NCBI GenBank assembly: GCA_030535375.1
Contig: JAUNJB010000004.1
Coordinates: 1,483 to 46,127, forward strand
Source of the DNA: Clostridia bacterium
GTDB taxonomy: Bacteria > Bacillota > Clostridia > Christensenellales > Aristaeellaceae
Length of the DNA: 44,645 nt
Reading direction: 5' to 3'
The translations under genes were made by a program, and so were the position numbers. The notes beneath the pieces were generated by a model that saw nothing but the letters and a program-made list of their open reading frames with translations, was not told where the DNA came from and did not search any database. Numbering within the stretch: position 1 is the stretch's first letter; each line of letters opens with the position of its first letter. This document shows, piece by piece, positions 7,802 through 15,031 of this stretch.

Positions 7802-9052
7802 TCATGGTGTCTGCAAACTGCCGTCGCGGTTTCTGGTCTGCGTCCATGTCGTCACATCGTTTTCGCAGGGATATTTGAGCGCTTCCTTTTCATCGATCTC
7901 CACGCCCAGGCCCGGCCTTTCGCTCGCATACACAAAGCCATCGTTTCCATATTCCGGCATGCCCGGGAACACTTCCAGCAGCGCACCTCGCGGCCCTCTG
8001 AGCTCCTGGATGACGAAATTCGGCGGCTCAATCCCGCTCCATTCCTGAAGGCCCAGGTTTTGCGCAGCCAGGTCGATGTGAATATTGGCAGCATGCGCAA
8101 CGGGGCTCATATCCCCCGGCCCATGCCAGCATATCCGGACGCCGTATTGTTCGCAGAACAACTGCAGCTTTCTCGCCGGGGTAATTCCCCCAATCTGGCT
8201 GAGATGCACGCGGATATAATCCACGTTTCTGTTTTGCACGATGCTTTTGTACTCTGCCGGATTGTTGAACAGCTCGCCCTGACTCAGCGGCGTCACACTG
8301 GTCTGCTTAATCCGTCCCAGCCAGTCGACATGCTCCAACGGGACGACGTCTTCCATAAAGAACAGCTTAAAGGGCTCCATCTCCTTGACAAATGTCACAG
8401 CCTCGGTGGGATGAATGCGCTCATGAACGTCATGAATCAGATCGATGTCATACCCTTCCTTGGCACGGATTCCCTCAAAAAGCTTAAGGGTATCTCGCAT
8501 ATAAGCCTTGCTGTCCAGGTACACCCCGGGACCGGCTCCTTTGGCCGCCCAAGCCGGCGCCGACTGATAACCTCCGCCGCCATATCCGCCGCATTGACAG
8601 CGAATATGGCGAATACCGATCGAACGATATTTCTCGATGTTTTCGCAGATTTCGTAGAGATCCGCTCCGTCCGCATGGCGATAGACGGGCACACCCGCCC
8701 TCACACGTCCACCGAAAAGATCGTACACCGGCATCCCGGCCATCTTCCCTTTGATATCCCAAAGCGCCATATCAACGCCGGAAATCGCATTGTTGACGAT
8801 CGGACCGCAGCGCCAATAAGCATTTTGGTGCATCAATTGCCAGATTTCCGAAATGTTGCGCACATCCCGGCCAATCAGAAGCGGACGCAGATACGTCTCA
8901 ATCAAATGCCGCACCGTAAGATGGCGATAGGCAAATGTTGCGCATCCCAGCCCGTACAGCTCGGGTTCGCTGGTTTCCACCTTCACGACCACCAGATTAA
9001 TCCCCTCCGGCGCCGTGCAAATCACCCTGATATCCCGGATTGTAATCGCCAT
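7802..9052 (-). CDS. ManD/RspA-type enolase superfamily dehydratase (mannonate/gluconate type)
   Basis: A 416-residue member of the mandelate racemase/enolase superfamily. The N-terminal capping domain is followed by the barrel; the metal ligands and catalytic residues of the D-mannonate dehydratase subgroup are visible in order: LIHDVHERIHP, FFMEDVVP, SQGELFN and CWHGPGDMSP, the last carrying the conserved His. MPVYDLFGG marks the family hinge. ManD proteins act on D-mannonate and/or D-gluconate, giving 2-keto-3-deoxygluconate, and some have weak or no activity, so the true substrate is open. ATG 9052 (MAITIRDI) is preferred because GGAG lies 8 nt upstream; an ATG at 9070 has none. The DctM stop codon is 28 bp upstream, so it is co-transcribed with the TRAP genes. 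Confidence 0.88.
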   Translation of the reverse strand: MAITIRDIRVICTAPEGINLVVVKVETSEPELYGLGCATFAYRHLTVRHLIETYLRPLLIGRDVRNISEIWQLMHQNAYWRCGPIVNNAISGVDMALWDIKGKMAGMPVYDLFGGRVRAGVPVYRHADGADLYEICENIEKYRSIGIRHIRCQCGGYGGGGYQSAPAWAAKGAGPGVYLDSKAYMRDTLKLFEGIRAKEGYDIDLIHDVHERIHPTEAVTFVKEMEPFKLFFMEDVVPLEHVDWLGRIKQTSVTPLSQGELFNNPAEYKSIVQNRNVDYIRVHLSQIGGITPARKLQLFCEQYGVRICWHGPGDMSPVAHAANIHIDLAAQNLGLQEWSGIEPPNFVIQELRGPRGALLEVFPGMPEYGNDGFVYASERPGLGVEIDEKEALKYPCENDVTTWTQTRNRDGSLQTP

Positions 9053-9080
9053 TCGCTTCACTCCGCCCATTTCATCGATA

Positions 9081-10382
9081 TTATGCGCCCATCATGATAT
9101 TCGGCAGCGTCATGCAGATCGCCGGAACATAGGTCACAAGCAGCAAAGCGACCACCATGCATACGTAGAAGGGAACGAGCGCCTTGCTCACCTTTTCAAT
9201 GGACGTATGACCGACGGCACATCCCGCGAACAGCGTCGTGCCCACCGGCGGCGTCAGGGATCCCACGGCCAGGTTCATCATCAGCATGATGCCGAAGTGA
9301 ACGGGGCTCATGCCAAAGGATGTTACAACCGGCAGCAGGATTGGCGTTACGATGAGGATCAGCGGCGCGATATCCATGATGCAGCCCAGGATCAGCAGCA
9401 GAATATTGATCAGGAACAGAACAACGTACTTATTGTCTGAGATCGACAGCAGCAGAGACGTAATCTTTGCCGGCACCTGCATGAGACTCATCAGATAGCA
9501 GAATGCGTTCGCCGCCGCAATGATCGTCAGAATCATGGAAAGCGTATACAGAGATTTCTTCAGAATGCCCCAAATCTCCCTGAGCTTGATATTCTTGTAG
9601 ACGAACAATGTCAGGAACAATGCATAAATACAGGCAATCGCCGCGCTCTCTGTGACAGTGAAGATGCCCGTGCACACGCCCAGAATGATGATCACAATCG
9701 TCATCAGGCCCAGGAAGCCGTCCGTGATGATTTTGATGCCTTCCTTGAGTCCATATTTCGGTCCGCGCGGATAGTTTCTCTTTTTGGTGATCCAGTAGAC
9801 CAGCAGCATCATGGCCGCGCACAGGAGCAGGCCCGGCACGATGCCCGCCAGAAACAGACGTCCTGTGGAAACGCCGCCGGCCGCCATGCCGTAGATGACC
9901 ATGTTGTGACTCGGCGGAATGATCAGCGCCTGCGTCGCCGTGGCAACCGTCACCGCGACCGTAAAGTCCTTGTCATACCCGCTCTGCATCATCATGTCCA
10001 TCTCAATCGGGCCAAGCGAGGAAACGTCGGCCGTCGGCGAGCCGGATATTCCGCCAAAGAACGTGGACGCAATCACGTTCGTGTACGCCAGGCCGCCGCG
10101 GAAGCGACCAACCAGCACGTCCGCCACCTTCACGAGCCGCGAGGAAATACCGCCCGCCGACATGAGGTCTCCCGCAAAGATGAAGAACGGAATGGCCAGG
10201 AATGAAAAGGATTGAACTCCGTCTCCCAGCCGAAGAAAGACCGACGAGATGAACTTCGGATCGAGATACAGGCACGACAGGACCGACGCGCCCAGCAGGC
10301 TGAATGAGACCGGCACGCGCAGAATCAGGAAGACGATAAACGAAACAAACAGAATGATCGTCCCCACCAAATAAGCGGTCAT
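9081..10382 (-). CDS. dctM: TRAP transporter large permease (DctM)
   Basis: A 433-residue membrane subunit with about a dozen hydrophobic helices. Family motifs include the N-terminal VPVSFSLLGASVL, the FIFAGDLMSAGGI segment, FFGGISGSPTADVSSLG, and the C-terminal MMNLAVGSLTPPVGTTLF. It couples sodium movement to uptake of the ligand delivered by DctP. ATG 10382 has AGGAGGTGA at 7 nt; a GTG two codons upstream is less well placed. The DctQ stop codon lies 39 bp upstream and the ManD-type dehydratase begins 28 bp downstream. The dehydratases downstream point to an acid sugar as the cargo, which is inference. Confidence 0.95.
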   Translation of the reverse strand: MTAYLVGTIILFVSFIVFLILRVPVSFSLLGASVLSCLYLDPKFISSVFLRLGDGVQSFSFLAIPFFIFAGDLMSAGGISSRLVKVADVLVGRFRGGLAYTNVIASTFFGGISGSPTADVSSLGPIEMDMMMQSGYDKDFTVAVTVATATQALIIPPSHNMVIYGMAAGGVSTGRLFLAGIVPGLLLCAAMMLLVYWITKKRNYPRGPKYGLKEGIKIITDGFLGLMTIVIIILGVCTGIFTVTESAAIACIYALFLTLFVYKNIKLREIWGILKKSLYTLSMILTIIAAANAFCYLMSLMQVPAKITSLLLSISDNKYVVLFLINILLLILGCIMDIAPLILIVTPILLPVVTSFGMSPVHFGIMLMMNLAVGSLTPPVGTTLFAGCAVGHTSIEKVSKALVPFYVCMVVALLLVTYVPAICMTLPNIMMGA

Positions 10383-10421
10383 GCGCACTTCACCTCCTCT
10401 GTGGATTTTGCAATATGTCGT

Positions 10422-10937
10422 TTAGCTTTCATGGTCTGTCTCCACACCATTGATGTAGTTTGTCGTCGCCTCTGTCTGAAACATGCCAAACAGCTTCAAA
10501 ACCACAACGATCGTGCATAGCACACCGCTGATAATCGTGATCAGATACAGATACTTTCTCGGAATCCCGGTGATGGTGAATACCGAATTCGTCTTCTTCA
10601 TCAGAACGTTGCCATAATACATCATGCACACCGAGATCACCAGCAGGACGATATTGGAGAAATACACCAGCGCAACGCGAATCCTCTGCGGAAAGTTTTT
10701 AGCGAGGACCTCCACACGAATGTGGAGGTCTTCCTTAATCCCGATAGGCATCAGCAGGAACATCAGCGCATCCAGAAGGAAGAGCATCACTTCTTCGCAC
10801 CACTTGATGTTGCTTCCGAGCACACGCGTAATCACCTGCGCGGCCACTGCACCTATCATGAAAACCAAGATGACTTTGCACAGACTTTCAACGACCAAGA
10901 AAAGAGCGTTGGCGCACGATTCTATTCTTTCCTTCAT
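10422..10937 (-). CDS. dctQ: TRAP transporter small permease (DctQ)
   Basis: A 171-residue four-helix membrane protein. Helices appear at FLVVESLCKVILVFMIG, the EEVMLFLLDALMFLL segment with the family's W-CEE motif just before it (KWCEEV), VALVYFSNIVLLVI and LYLITIISGVLCTIVVV. It pairs with DctM to form the membrane complex. ATG 10937 follows AGGAG at 8 nt; a TTG two codons earlier is the longer alternative. It lies 21 bp after the DctP stop, in the same transcript. Confidence 0.93.
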   Translation of the reverse strand: MKERIESCANALFLVVESLCKVILVFMIGAVAAQVITRVLGSNIKWCEEVMLFLLDALMFLLMPIGIKEDLHIRVEVLAKNFPQRIRVALVYFSNIVLLVISVCMMYYGNVLMKKTNSVFTITGIPRKYLYLITIISGVLCTIVVVLKLFGMFQTEATTNYINGVETDHES

Positions 10938-10958
10938 CTTCAAGTCTCCTGTCTTTTT

Positions 10959-11948
10959 TTACTCCTCGGCAAGAACGGCGTTAATCGCATCGATCCAATC
11001 GCCAAGCTTATCCGCATATTCATCGTAGAGGGGCTGCATAGCCGCCTTGAATGAATCCAGCACTTCGTCGGACGGCACGGAGATGATCGCGCCCTTGGCT
11101 TCCAGTTCTGCCTTCGACTCATCGACAGCAGCATTCCAGATTTCTCTGTCGTACACGGTGGCCTCCGCCATCGCTTCCATCATAATGGTCTGATCCTCTT
11201 CGCTCAGAGAATTCCACAGATCCAGATTCACGCAGATCACGTCCATACCGGTGGTATGGCTGTCCAACGTCACATACGGTGCGACCTCATAATAGCTTTC
11301 CGTAAGGATGACGTTCACGTTGTTTTCGCCGCCAGCACACACACCCGTCTGCAGCGCGCTGTACACCTCGTTGGCGGAAACGTTGACCGCGTTGGCGCCA
11401 AGGCACTCGACCATGCGGATCATCATGTTATTCTGCTGAACGCGGATCGTCATGCCGGAGAAATCGTCGATGGTTTCAATCGGTTTGGTGGTGAAGAAAT
11501 TTCGGTTGCCGTTATCGGTAAATCCGATGCCCTGAATGTTATAGTCGTTCAGCCCATTCAGAACCCGGTCTCCGATGTCGCTCTCCAGCACCTTCCACAG
11601 CTCATCGCTGTTTTTGAACATGAAGGGGAGATTGAACACCTGCAGATCGGTATACAGACCATTGAGCGTACCGATGCTCAGCTTGGCGATATCGACCGTA
11701 CCGATCTGAAGCTGCTCCATGTAAGAAACCTCATCTCCGAGCAAGGAAGAGGGGTAGATTTCGATGCTGATCCGACCGTCAGTTTTCTCCTCAACCAGCT
11801 CGCCGAATCTGGCAATGGCCTGTGTCGTCGGATAGTCAAGCGCGGCGTCCGTTGCAAGCTTCAGCGTCATTTCGGACCCGGCCGAAGCCATGCTTGCGCA
11901 GGTCAGCACAAAAACCAGGGTAAGGGCAAGTGTTACGAGTTTCTTCAT
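10959..11948 (-). CDS. dctP: TRAP transporter substrate-binding protein (DctP family)
   Basis: A 329-residue secreted solute receptor. The signal peptide is MKKLVTLALTLVFVLTC followed by an ASMASA cleavage site. The mature protein shows the DctP pattern: MTLKLATDAALDYPTTQAIARFGELVEEKTDGRI, then SYMEQLQIGTVDIAK, the NRNFFTTKPIETIDDFSGMTIRVQ segment with the conserved Arg that binds the ligand carboxylate, and the NEVYSALQTGVCAGGENN motif. It delivers a carboxylated ligand to DctQM; the neighbouring dehydratases suggest a sugar acid. ATG 11948 has GGAGG at 8 nt. It is the first gene of the transporter operon and sits behind a promoter overlapped by operator-like palindromes. Confidence 0.95.
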   Translation of the reverse strand: MKKLVTLALTLVFVLTCASMASAGSEMTLKLATDAALDYPTTQAIARFGELVEEKTDGRISIEIYPSSLLGDEVSYMEQLQIGTVDIAKLSIGTLNGLYTDLQVFNLPFMFKNSDELWKVLESDIGDRVLNGLNDYNIQGIGFTDNGNRNFFTTKPIETIDDFSGMTIRVQQNNMMIRMVECLGANAVNVSANEVYSALQTGVCAGGENNVNVILTESYYEVAPYVTLDSHTTGMDVICVNLDLWNSLSEEDQTIMMEAMAEATVYDREIWNAAVDESKAELEAKGAIISVPSDEVLDSFKAAMQPLYDEYADKLGDWIDAINAVLAEE

Positions 11949-12002
11949 GATGGTTTCCTCCTTCAATCAGTTGTTGAACAGATAATCATGTTTTTCAATC
12001 AA

Positions 12003-12012
12003 AAACATGTTG
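12003..12012. promoter_or_regulatory. Operator-like palindrome in the TRAP operon leader
   Basis: AAACATGTTG matches the CAACATGTTG palindrome upstream of the HIT and regulator genes at 9 of 10 positions. It lies just downstream of the -10 of the TRAP promoter, where a bound repressor would block transcription. Confidence 0.6.
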
Positions 12013-12015
12013 TGC

Positions 12016-12025
12016 ATACATGTTA
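12016..12025. promoter_or_regulatory. Weaker operator half-match overlapping the TRAP -10
   Basis: ATACATGTTA keeps the ACATGTT core (7 of 10 matches to CAACATGTTG) and overlaps the -10 hexamer. Possibly a second, low-affinity operator. Confidence 0.4.
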
Positions 12026-12049
12026 CCACATATTTTTATGCGATGTCAA
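12020..12049 (-). promoter_or_regulatory. Promoter of the TRAP-dehydratase operon
   Basis: On the minus strand a perfect TTGACA (12049-12044) is followed after 18 bp by TAACAT (12025-12020), 72 bp before the DctP start. Two ACATGTT-core palindromes overlap or follow the -10. Confidence 0.6.
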
Positions 12050-12076
12050 CAGATATCCGTGCGAAAATCCTATTTT

Positions 12077-12496
12077 TTACAAAACCAGTGCATTCCTCAG
12101 CTTGTCAATCATTCCGGCGTATTCGCTTTCGGTCAACAGCTTCTTCTCTACGGAATCATCAAACGGGCTTCCCCACTGCAAGCCGCCCTCATACTTAGGC
12201 ACCAGATGGACATGTACATGCGGCACCAGATCGCCAAACGTCGCATAATTGATCTTGTTCGGATGGAAAACCTTGTCAATCGCCTCCGCAGTCCTTGCCA
12301 CGGCCTCAAAAAAAGCATTTCTCTCGCTGTCACTCATCTGGAAGTATTCGGTTTTATGCGAGTTCAGCGCAACAATGCATCTTCCCGGATGCTTTTGATC
12401 CCGATTCAGGTAAATGGTGGCCGCCGGCGTGCTTGCAACCTCAATCATCAGGCTGCGAAGCTTTTCCCCTTGCTCACAATAAAAACAGCTGCTCAT
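12077..12496 (-). CDS. HIT family (histidine triad) protein
   Basis: A 139-residue HIT-fold protein. The N-terminal CFYC pair (SSCFYCEQGE) is the usual zinc-binding start. The family motif is intact as PHVHVHLVPK, supplying the three histidines used in nucleotidyl hydrolysis or transfer. HIT proteins act on nucleotide-linked substrates such as adenosine phosphoramidates or dinucleoside polyphosphates; the specific substrate is not predictable. ATG 12496 follows a perfect AGGAGG; the longer frame from 12559 overlaps the promoter. It is transcribed towards the TRAP operon and lies 128 bp upstream of it. A CAACATGTTG operator overlaps its -35, so it seems to share control with the sugar-acid genes, an unusual association. 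Confidence 0.93.
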   Translation of the reverse strand: MSSCFYCEQGEKLRSLMIEVASTPAATIYLNRDQKHPGRCIVALNSHKTEYFQMSDSERNAFFEAVARTAEAIDKVFHPNKINYATFGDLVPHVHVHLVPKYEGGLQWGSPFDDSVEKKLLTESEYAGMIDKLRNALVL

Positions 12497-12528
12497 ACAA
12501 ATCCTCCTTTGATTTTTGAATTGTTTAA

Positions 12529-12556
12529 AGTATATCACGATTATCTTGTTTGTCAA
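12529..12556 (-). promoter_or_regulatory. Promoter of the HIT gene
   Basis: On the minus strand TTGACA (12556-12551), 16 bp, TATACT (12534-12529). The -35 overlaps the CAACATGTTG palindrome at 12554-12563. Confidence 0.7.
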
Positions 12557-12563
12557 CATGTTG
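12554..12563. promoter_or_regulatory. CAACATGTTG operator overlapping the HIT -35
   Basis: Perfect 10-bp palindrome between the divergent HIT and regulator promoters. An identical copy lies at 12618-12627 and a 9/10 copy at 12003-12012. Confidence 0.65.
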
Positions 12564-12579
12564 TTTTCAAAAAAAGTTG

Positions 12580-12608
12580 TTGACTCGTCTTTTTAACTGT
12601 GATACAAT
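12580..12608 (+). promoter_or_regulatory. Promoter of the GntR/LacI hybrid regulator
   Basis: TTGACT (12580-12585), 17 bp, TACAAT (12603-12608), about 147 bp before the regulator start. A perfect CAACATGTTG lies just downstream of the -10. Confidence 0.7.
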
Positions 12609-12617
12609 CAATTAAGC

Positions 12618-12627
12618 CAACATGTTG
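12618..12627. promoter_or_regulatory. CAACATGTTG operator at the regulator transcription start
   Basis: Perfect palindrome about 10 bp after the -10 hexamer of the regulator promoter, a position that suggests autorepression. Confidence 0.65.
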
Positions 12628-12754
12628 TCTCCCGTAGTCAAGCGTCGCGTATTGGGGCTTCGCCTATATAGGGATTTCCTTTTTTCGGAATAATTTGGTA
12701 TAATGTATATGTTCCGTTTTTAATAATCCGACGATGAGATGGGTGGACAAGACA

Positions 12755-13828
12755 ATGGAAGAGAAAAAAAATTACTACTATCAACAGATTCACGACGACC
12801 TCAAGGAAAATATCCTCAGAGAAACCTGCAAGGTCGGCGATTTACTTCCTCCGGAAAACACAATCGCCCGAAACTACGGCGTCGACCGAAGCACCGTACG
12901 CAAGGCTCTCAAAATGCTTGTGGACGACGGTCTGGTCGAAAAAATACCGGGAAAGGGCACCGTTGTCCTGGATCGCCAGAAGAGCATTCGTCAGACAGCC
13001 ACGGCCGCGCTGCACAGGAATATCGGTTTCCTGCTGCCAAGCGGCAATGCAATCACGCAGCCCTTTTATTCTACGCTGTTCTGCGTTCTCGAAAGGGAAC
13101 TCAAGCGTTTCAATTTTTCACTGATCTACTCAACATTCAATGAACACGACGATTTACTCAAAACCATCAGCGATTACTCCCTGAGCGGAATCATCTTTGT
13201 CAGCAATACGGCAAGCGCCCAAATCGGTGTAGCGCTTGAAGCGGGCATTCCATGCACGCTCGTTAACAGCTACGATCCCCGGATTCCCTCCGTTCTCTCC
13301 GACAACGATAACGGCGCTTACCTTGCCGGCAAATACCTGATGGAATGCGGCCATCGCAGCGTCATCATCCTCTCCGGCGTGCGAAGCTATATTTGCAGCG
13401 CAGAGAGAATAAACGGCTTTAAGCGTGCCTTTGCAGAAGCGGGAATCAAAATCCCGGAATCCGCGATTTTACCGGCGGATTCGTGGGAGCAAGAGTCCGG
13501 CATGAACGCCATCAAGCACTATCTGACCACCTGCAAGTCACTGCCGAGCGCAATTTTCTGCCTGAATGACCGCCTGGCATTCGGCGCTATGCAGGCAATC
13601 TATCAGTGCGGGCTGAAAGTGCCTGAGGACATCAGTGTGGTCGGCTACGACAATCTATACACTCAGATGTCGCTCATCCCACTGACGACCATCGAAGCTC
13701 ACGTGGAGGCTCTTGCCGAGGCCACAGCACAATCGCAGATCTGGCAGCAATACGGAGGCCAACGCTTGCCGATCCGCATCAATATCAAAACGGAGCTCGT
13801 CGAGGGAGCAACCGTCCGCAAGCTATAG
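12755..13828 (+). CDS. GntR-type DNA-binding / LacI-type sensor transcriptional regulator
   Basis: A 357-residue regulator of the AraR-like architecture. Residues ~5-70 form a GntR winged helix-turn-helix (YYQQIHDDLKENILRE, VGDLLPPENTIARNYGVDRSTVRKALKMLVDDGLVEKI, GKGTVV). Residues ~85-355 match the LacI/periplasmic-binding sensor fold (IGFLLPS, SGIIFVSN, SVLSDNDNGAYLAGKYLMECGHR, IFCLNDRLAFGAMQAIYQCGLKVPEDISVVGYDN). It should bind a sugar or sugar acid and release operators, probably the nearby CAACATGTTG palindromes, including two in its own upstream region. ATG 12755 is preferred since GGTGGA precedes it; ATG 12734 lacks a site. The aldo/keto reductase follows after 48 bp and is probably co-transcribed. 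Confidence 0.93.
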   Translation: MEEKKNYYYQQIHDDLKENILRETCKVGDLLPPENTIARNYGVDRSTVRKALKMLVDDGLVEKIPGKGTVVLDRQKSIRQTATAALHRNIGFLLPSGNAITQPFYSTLFCVLERELKRFNFSLIYSTFNEHDDLLKTISDYSLSGIIFVSNTASAQIGVALEAGIPCTLVNSYDPRIPSVLSDNDNGAYLAGKYLMECGHRSVIILSGVRSYICSAERINGFKRAFAEAGIKIPESAILPADSWEQESGMNAIKHYLTTCKSLPSAIFCLNDRLAFGAMQAIYQCGLKVPEDISVVGYDNLYTQMSLIPLTTIEAHVEALAEATAQSQIWQQYGGQRLPIRINIKTELVEGATVRKL

Positions 13829-13876
13829 CAAACCCTCAAGGCTATGCCTTGTTGTAATTATACGGAGGTGTTTTTT

Positions 13877-14887
13877 ATGGAAAAAGTAAAGCTGGGCAAT
13901 TCTGATCTGATGATCAGCCGGATGACGTTGGGATGCTGGACGTTCGGCAGCGACAGCACCAGCTATTGGGGCGCGCAGGAAAAGGATGAGAGCACGGCCC
14001 TGCTGAACGAGGCCATCGAGCTGGGTGTGAACTACTTTGACACAGCCTTCTCCTACAATGACGGCGCCGCGGAAACTGCACTTGGCGAAAGCATGTGCAA
14101 CGGTCTTCGCGAAAAAATGATCATCTGCAACAAGATTCCGCAGCTTCCATACGAAGCGCTTCCCACCTATGAACAGCAGGTCAGAGACAGTCTCAAGCGG
14201 CTGCGCACGGATTATCTCGACGTGCTTCTCATTCATTGGCCTTGCAACGACAAGGATCTGCTTCGCGCCAATCTCGAACAGCTTCAGAAGGTAAAGGACA
14301 AGGGGCTTGTCCGCCAAATCGGCGTGAGCAATTTCGGCGTTGGTCAGATGGAAATCGTCCGAGAAATGGGCATTGAAATCTGTGTCAACGAGCTCGCATA
14401 TAATGTCATCCACCGCGGTGCAGAGCTGGCCATCCTTCCCTATACCGGCAAACATGCCATCGGTGTCATGGCCTATATGCCGCTGATGCAAGGCATTCTC
14501 TCCGGTAAATATGACTCCATCGCAGACATTCCCGCCAACCGCCGCCGCACCCTGCACTTCGACTGCAACGGCAACGATCAAATCCGTCATGGCGGCCGAG
14601 GCATGGAATCCGAGTTGCAGACATTCCTCACGAATCTGAAAGCGCTGTCTTCCGAAAGCGGCTACAGCTGCAGTGATCTTTGCATCTCCTGGATTTTGAG
14701 CCGCAAAGAAATCAGCACAGTGCTCGCCGGCTGCCGCACCAGAAAGCAGCTGGAAGCCAATGTCCGCGCGGTAGAGACGAAGCTGCCGGACGATTTGATC
14801 GCGAAGCTTGATGCCATCAGCGCTCCGATCGCTGCCCAGTGCGGCGCAAACTGCGATCTGTGGCAGTGGAATAGCCGTATCTGGTGA
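13877..14887 (+). CDS. Aldo/keto reductase
   Basis: A 336-residue NAD(P)H-dependent oxidoreductase of the AKR barrel family. The catalytic tetrad is visible: Asp and Tyr in NYFDTAFSYNDG, Lys in IICNKIP, His in LLIHWP. Further family landmarks are RQIGVSNFGVGQM and the C-terminal SWILSRKEISTVLAGCRTRKQLEANV cofactor segment. It would interconvert a sugar aldehyde or ketone and its alcohol. The substrate is unknown, but placement directly after the sugar-acid regulator suggests a role in the same pathway. ATG 13877 is supported by GGAGGTG at 13864-13870. A hairpin terminator follows. Confidence 0.92.
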   Translation: MEKVKLGNSDLMISRMTLGCWTFGSDSTSYWGAQEKDESTALLNEAIELGVNYFDTAFSYNDGAAETALGESMCNGLREKMIICNKIPQLPYEALPTYEQQVRDSLKRLRTDYLDVLLIHWPCNDKDLLRANLEQLQKVKDKGLVRQIGVSNFGVGQMEIVREMGIEICVNELAYNVIHRGAELAILPYTGKHAIGVMAYMPLMQGILSGKYDSIADIPANRRRTLHFDCNGNDQIRHGGRGMESELQTFLTNLKALSSESGYSCSDLCISWILSRKEISTVLAGCRTRKQLEANVRAVETKLPDDLIAKLDAISAPIAAQCGANCDLWQWNSRIW

Positions 14888-14911
14888 TCAACCGCACCAA
14901 ACAAGCACAAA

Positions 14912-14951
14912 GAAGGACTGTGAAGCCGGAAAACCGACTCAACAGCCCTTC
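14912..14951. terminator. Terminator after the aldo/keto reductase
   Basis: GAAGGACTGT (14912-14921) pairs with ACAGCCCTTC (14942-14951) with one mismatch, followed by TTCTC. It separates two convergent genes. Confidence 0.6.
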
Positions 14952-15031
14952 TTCTCATATTTCAAAGATTTTTGCGTCATCCTCTTTCCAATGCGCATGC
15001 TGCCCCGTCCCCATTGAACGCGCGCATCCTC

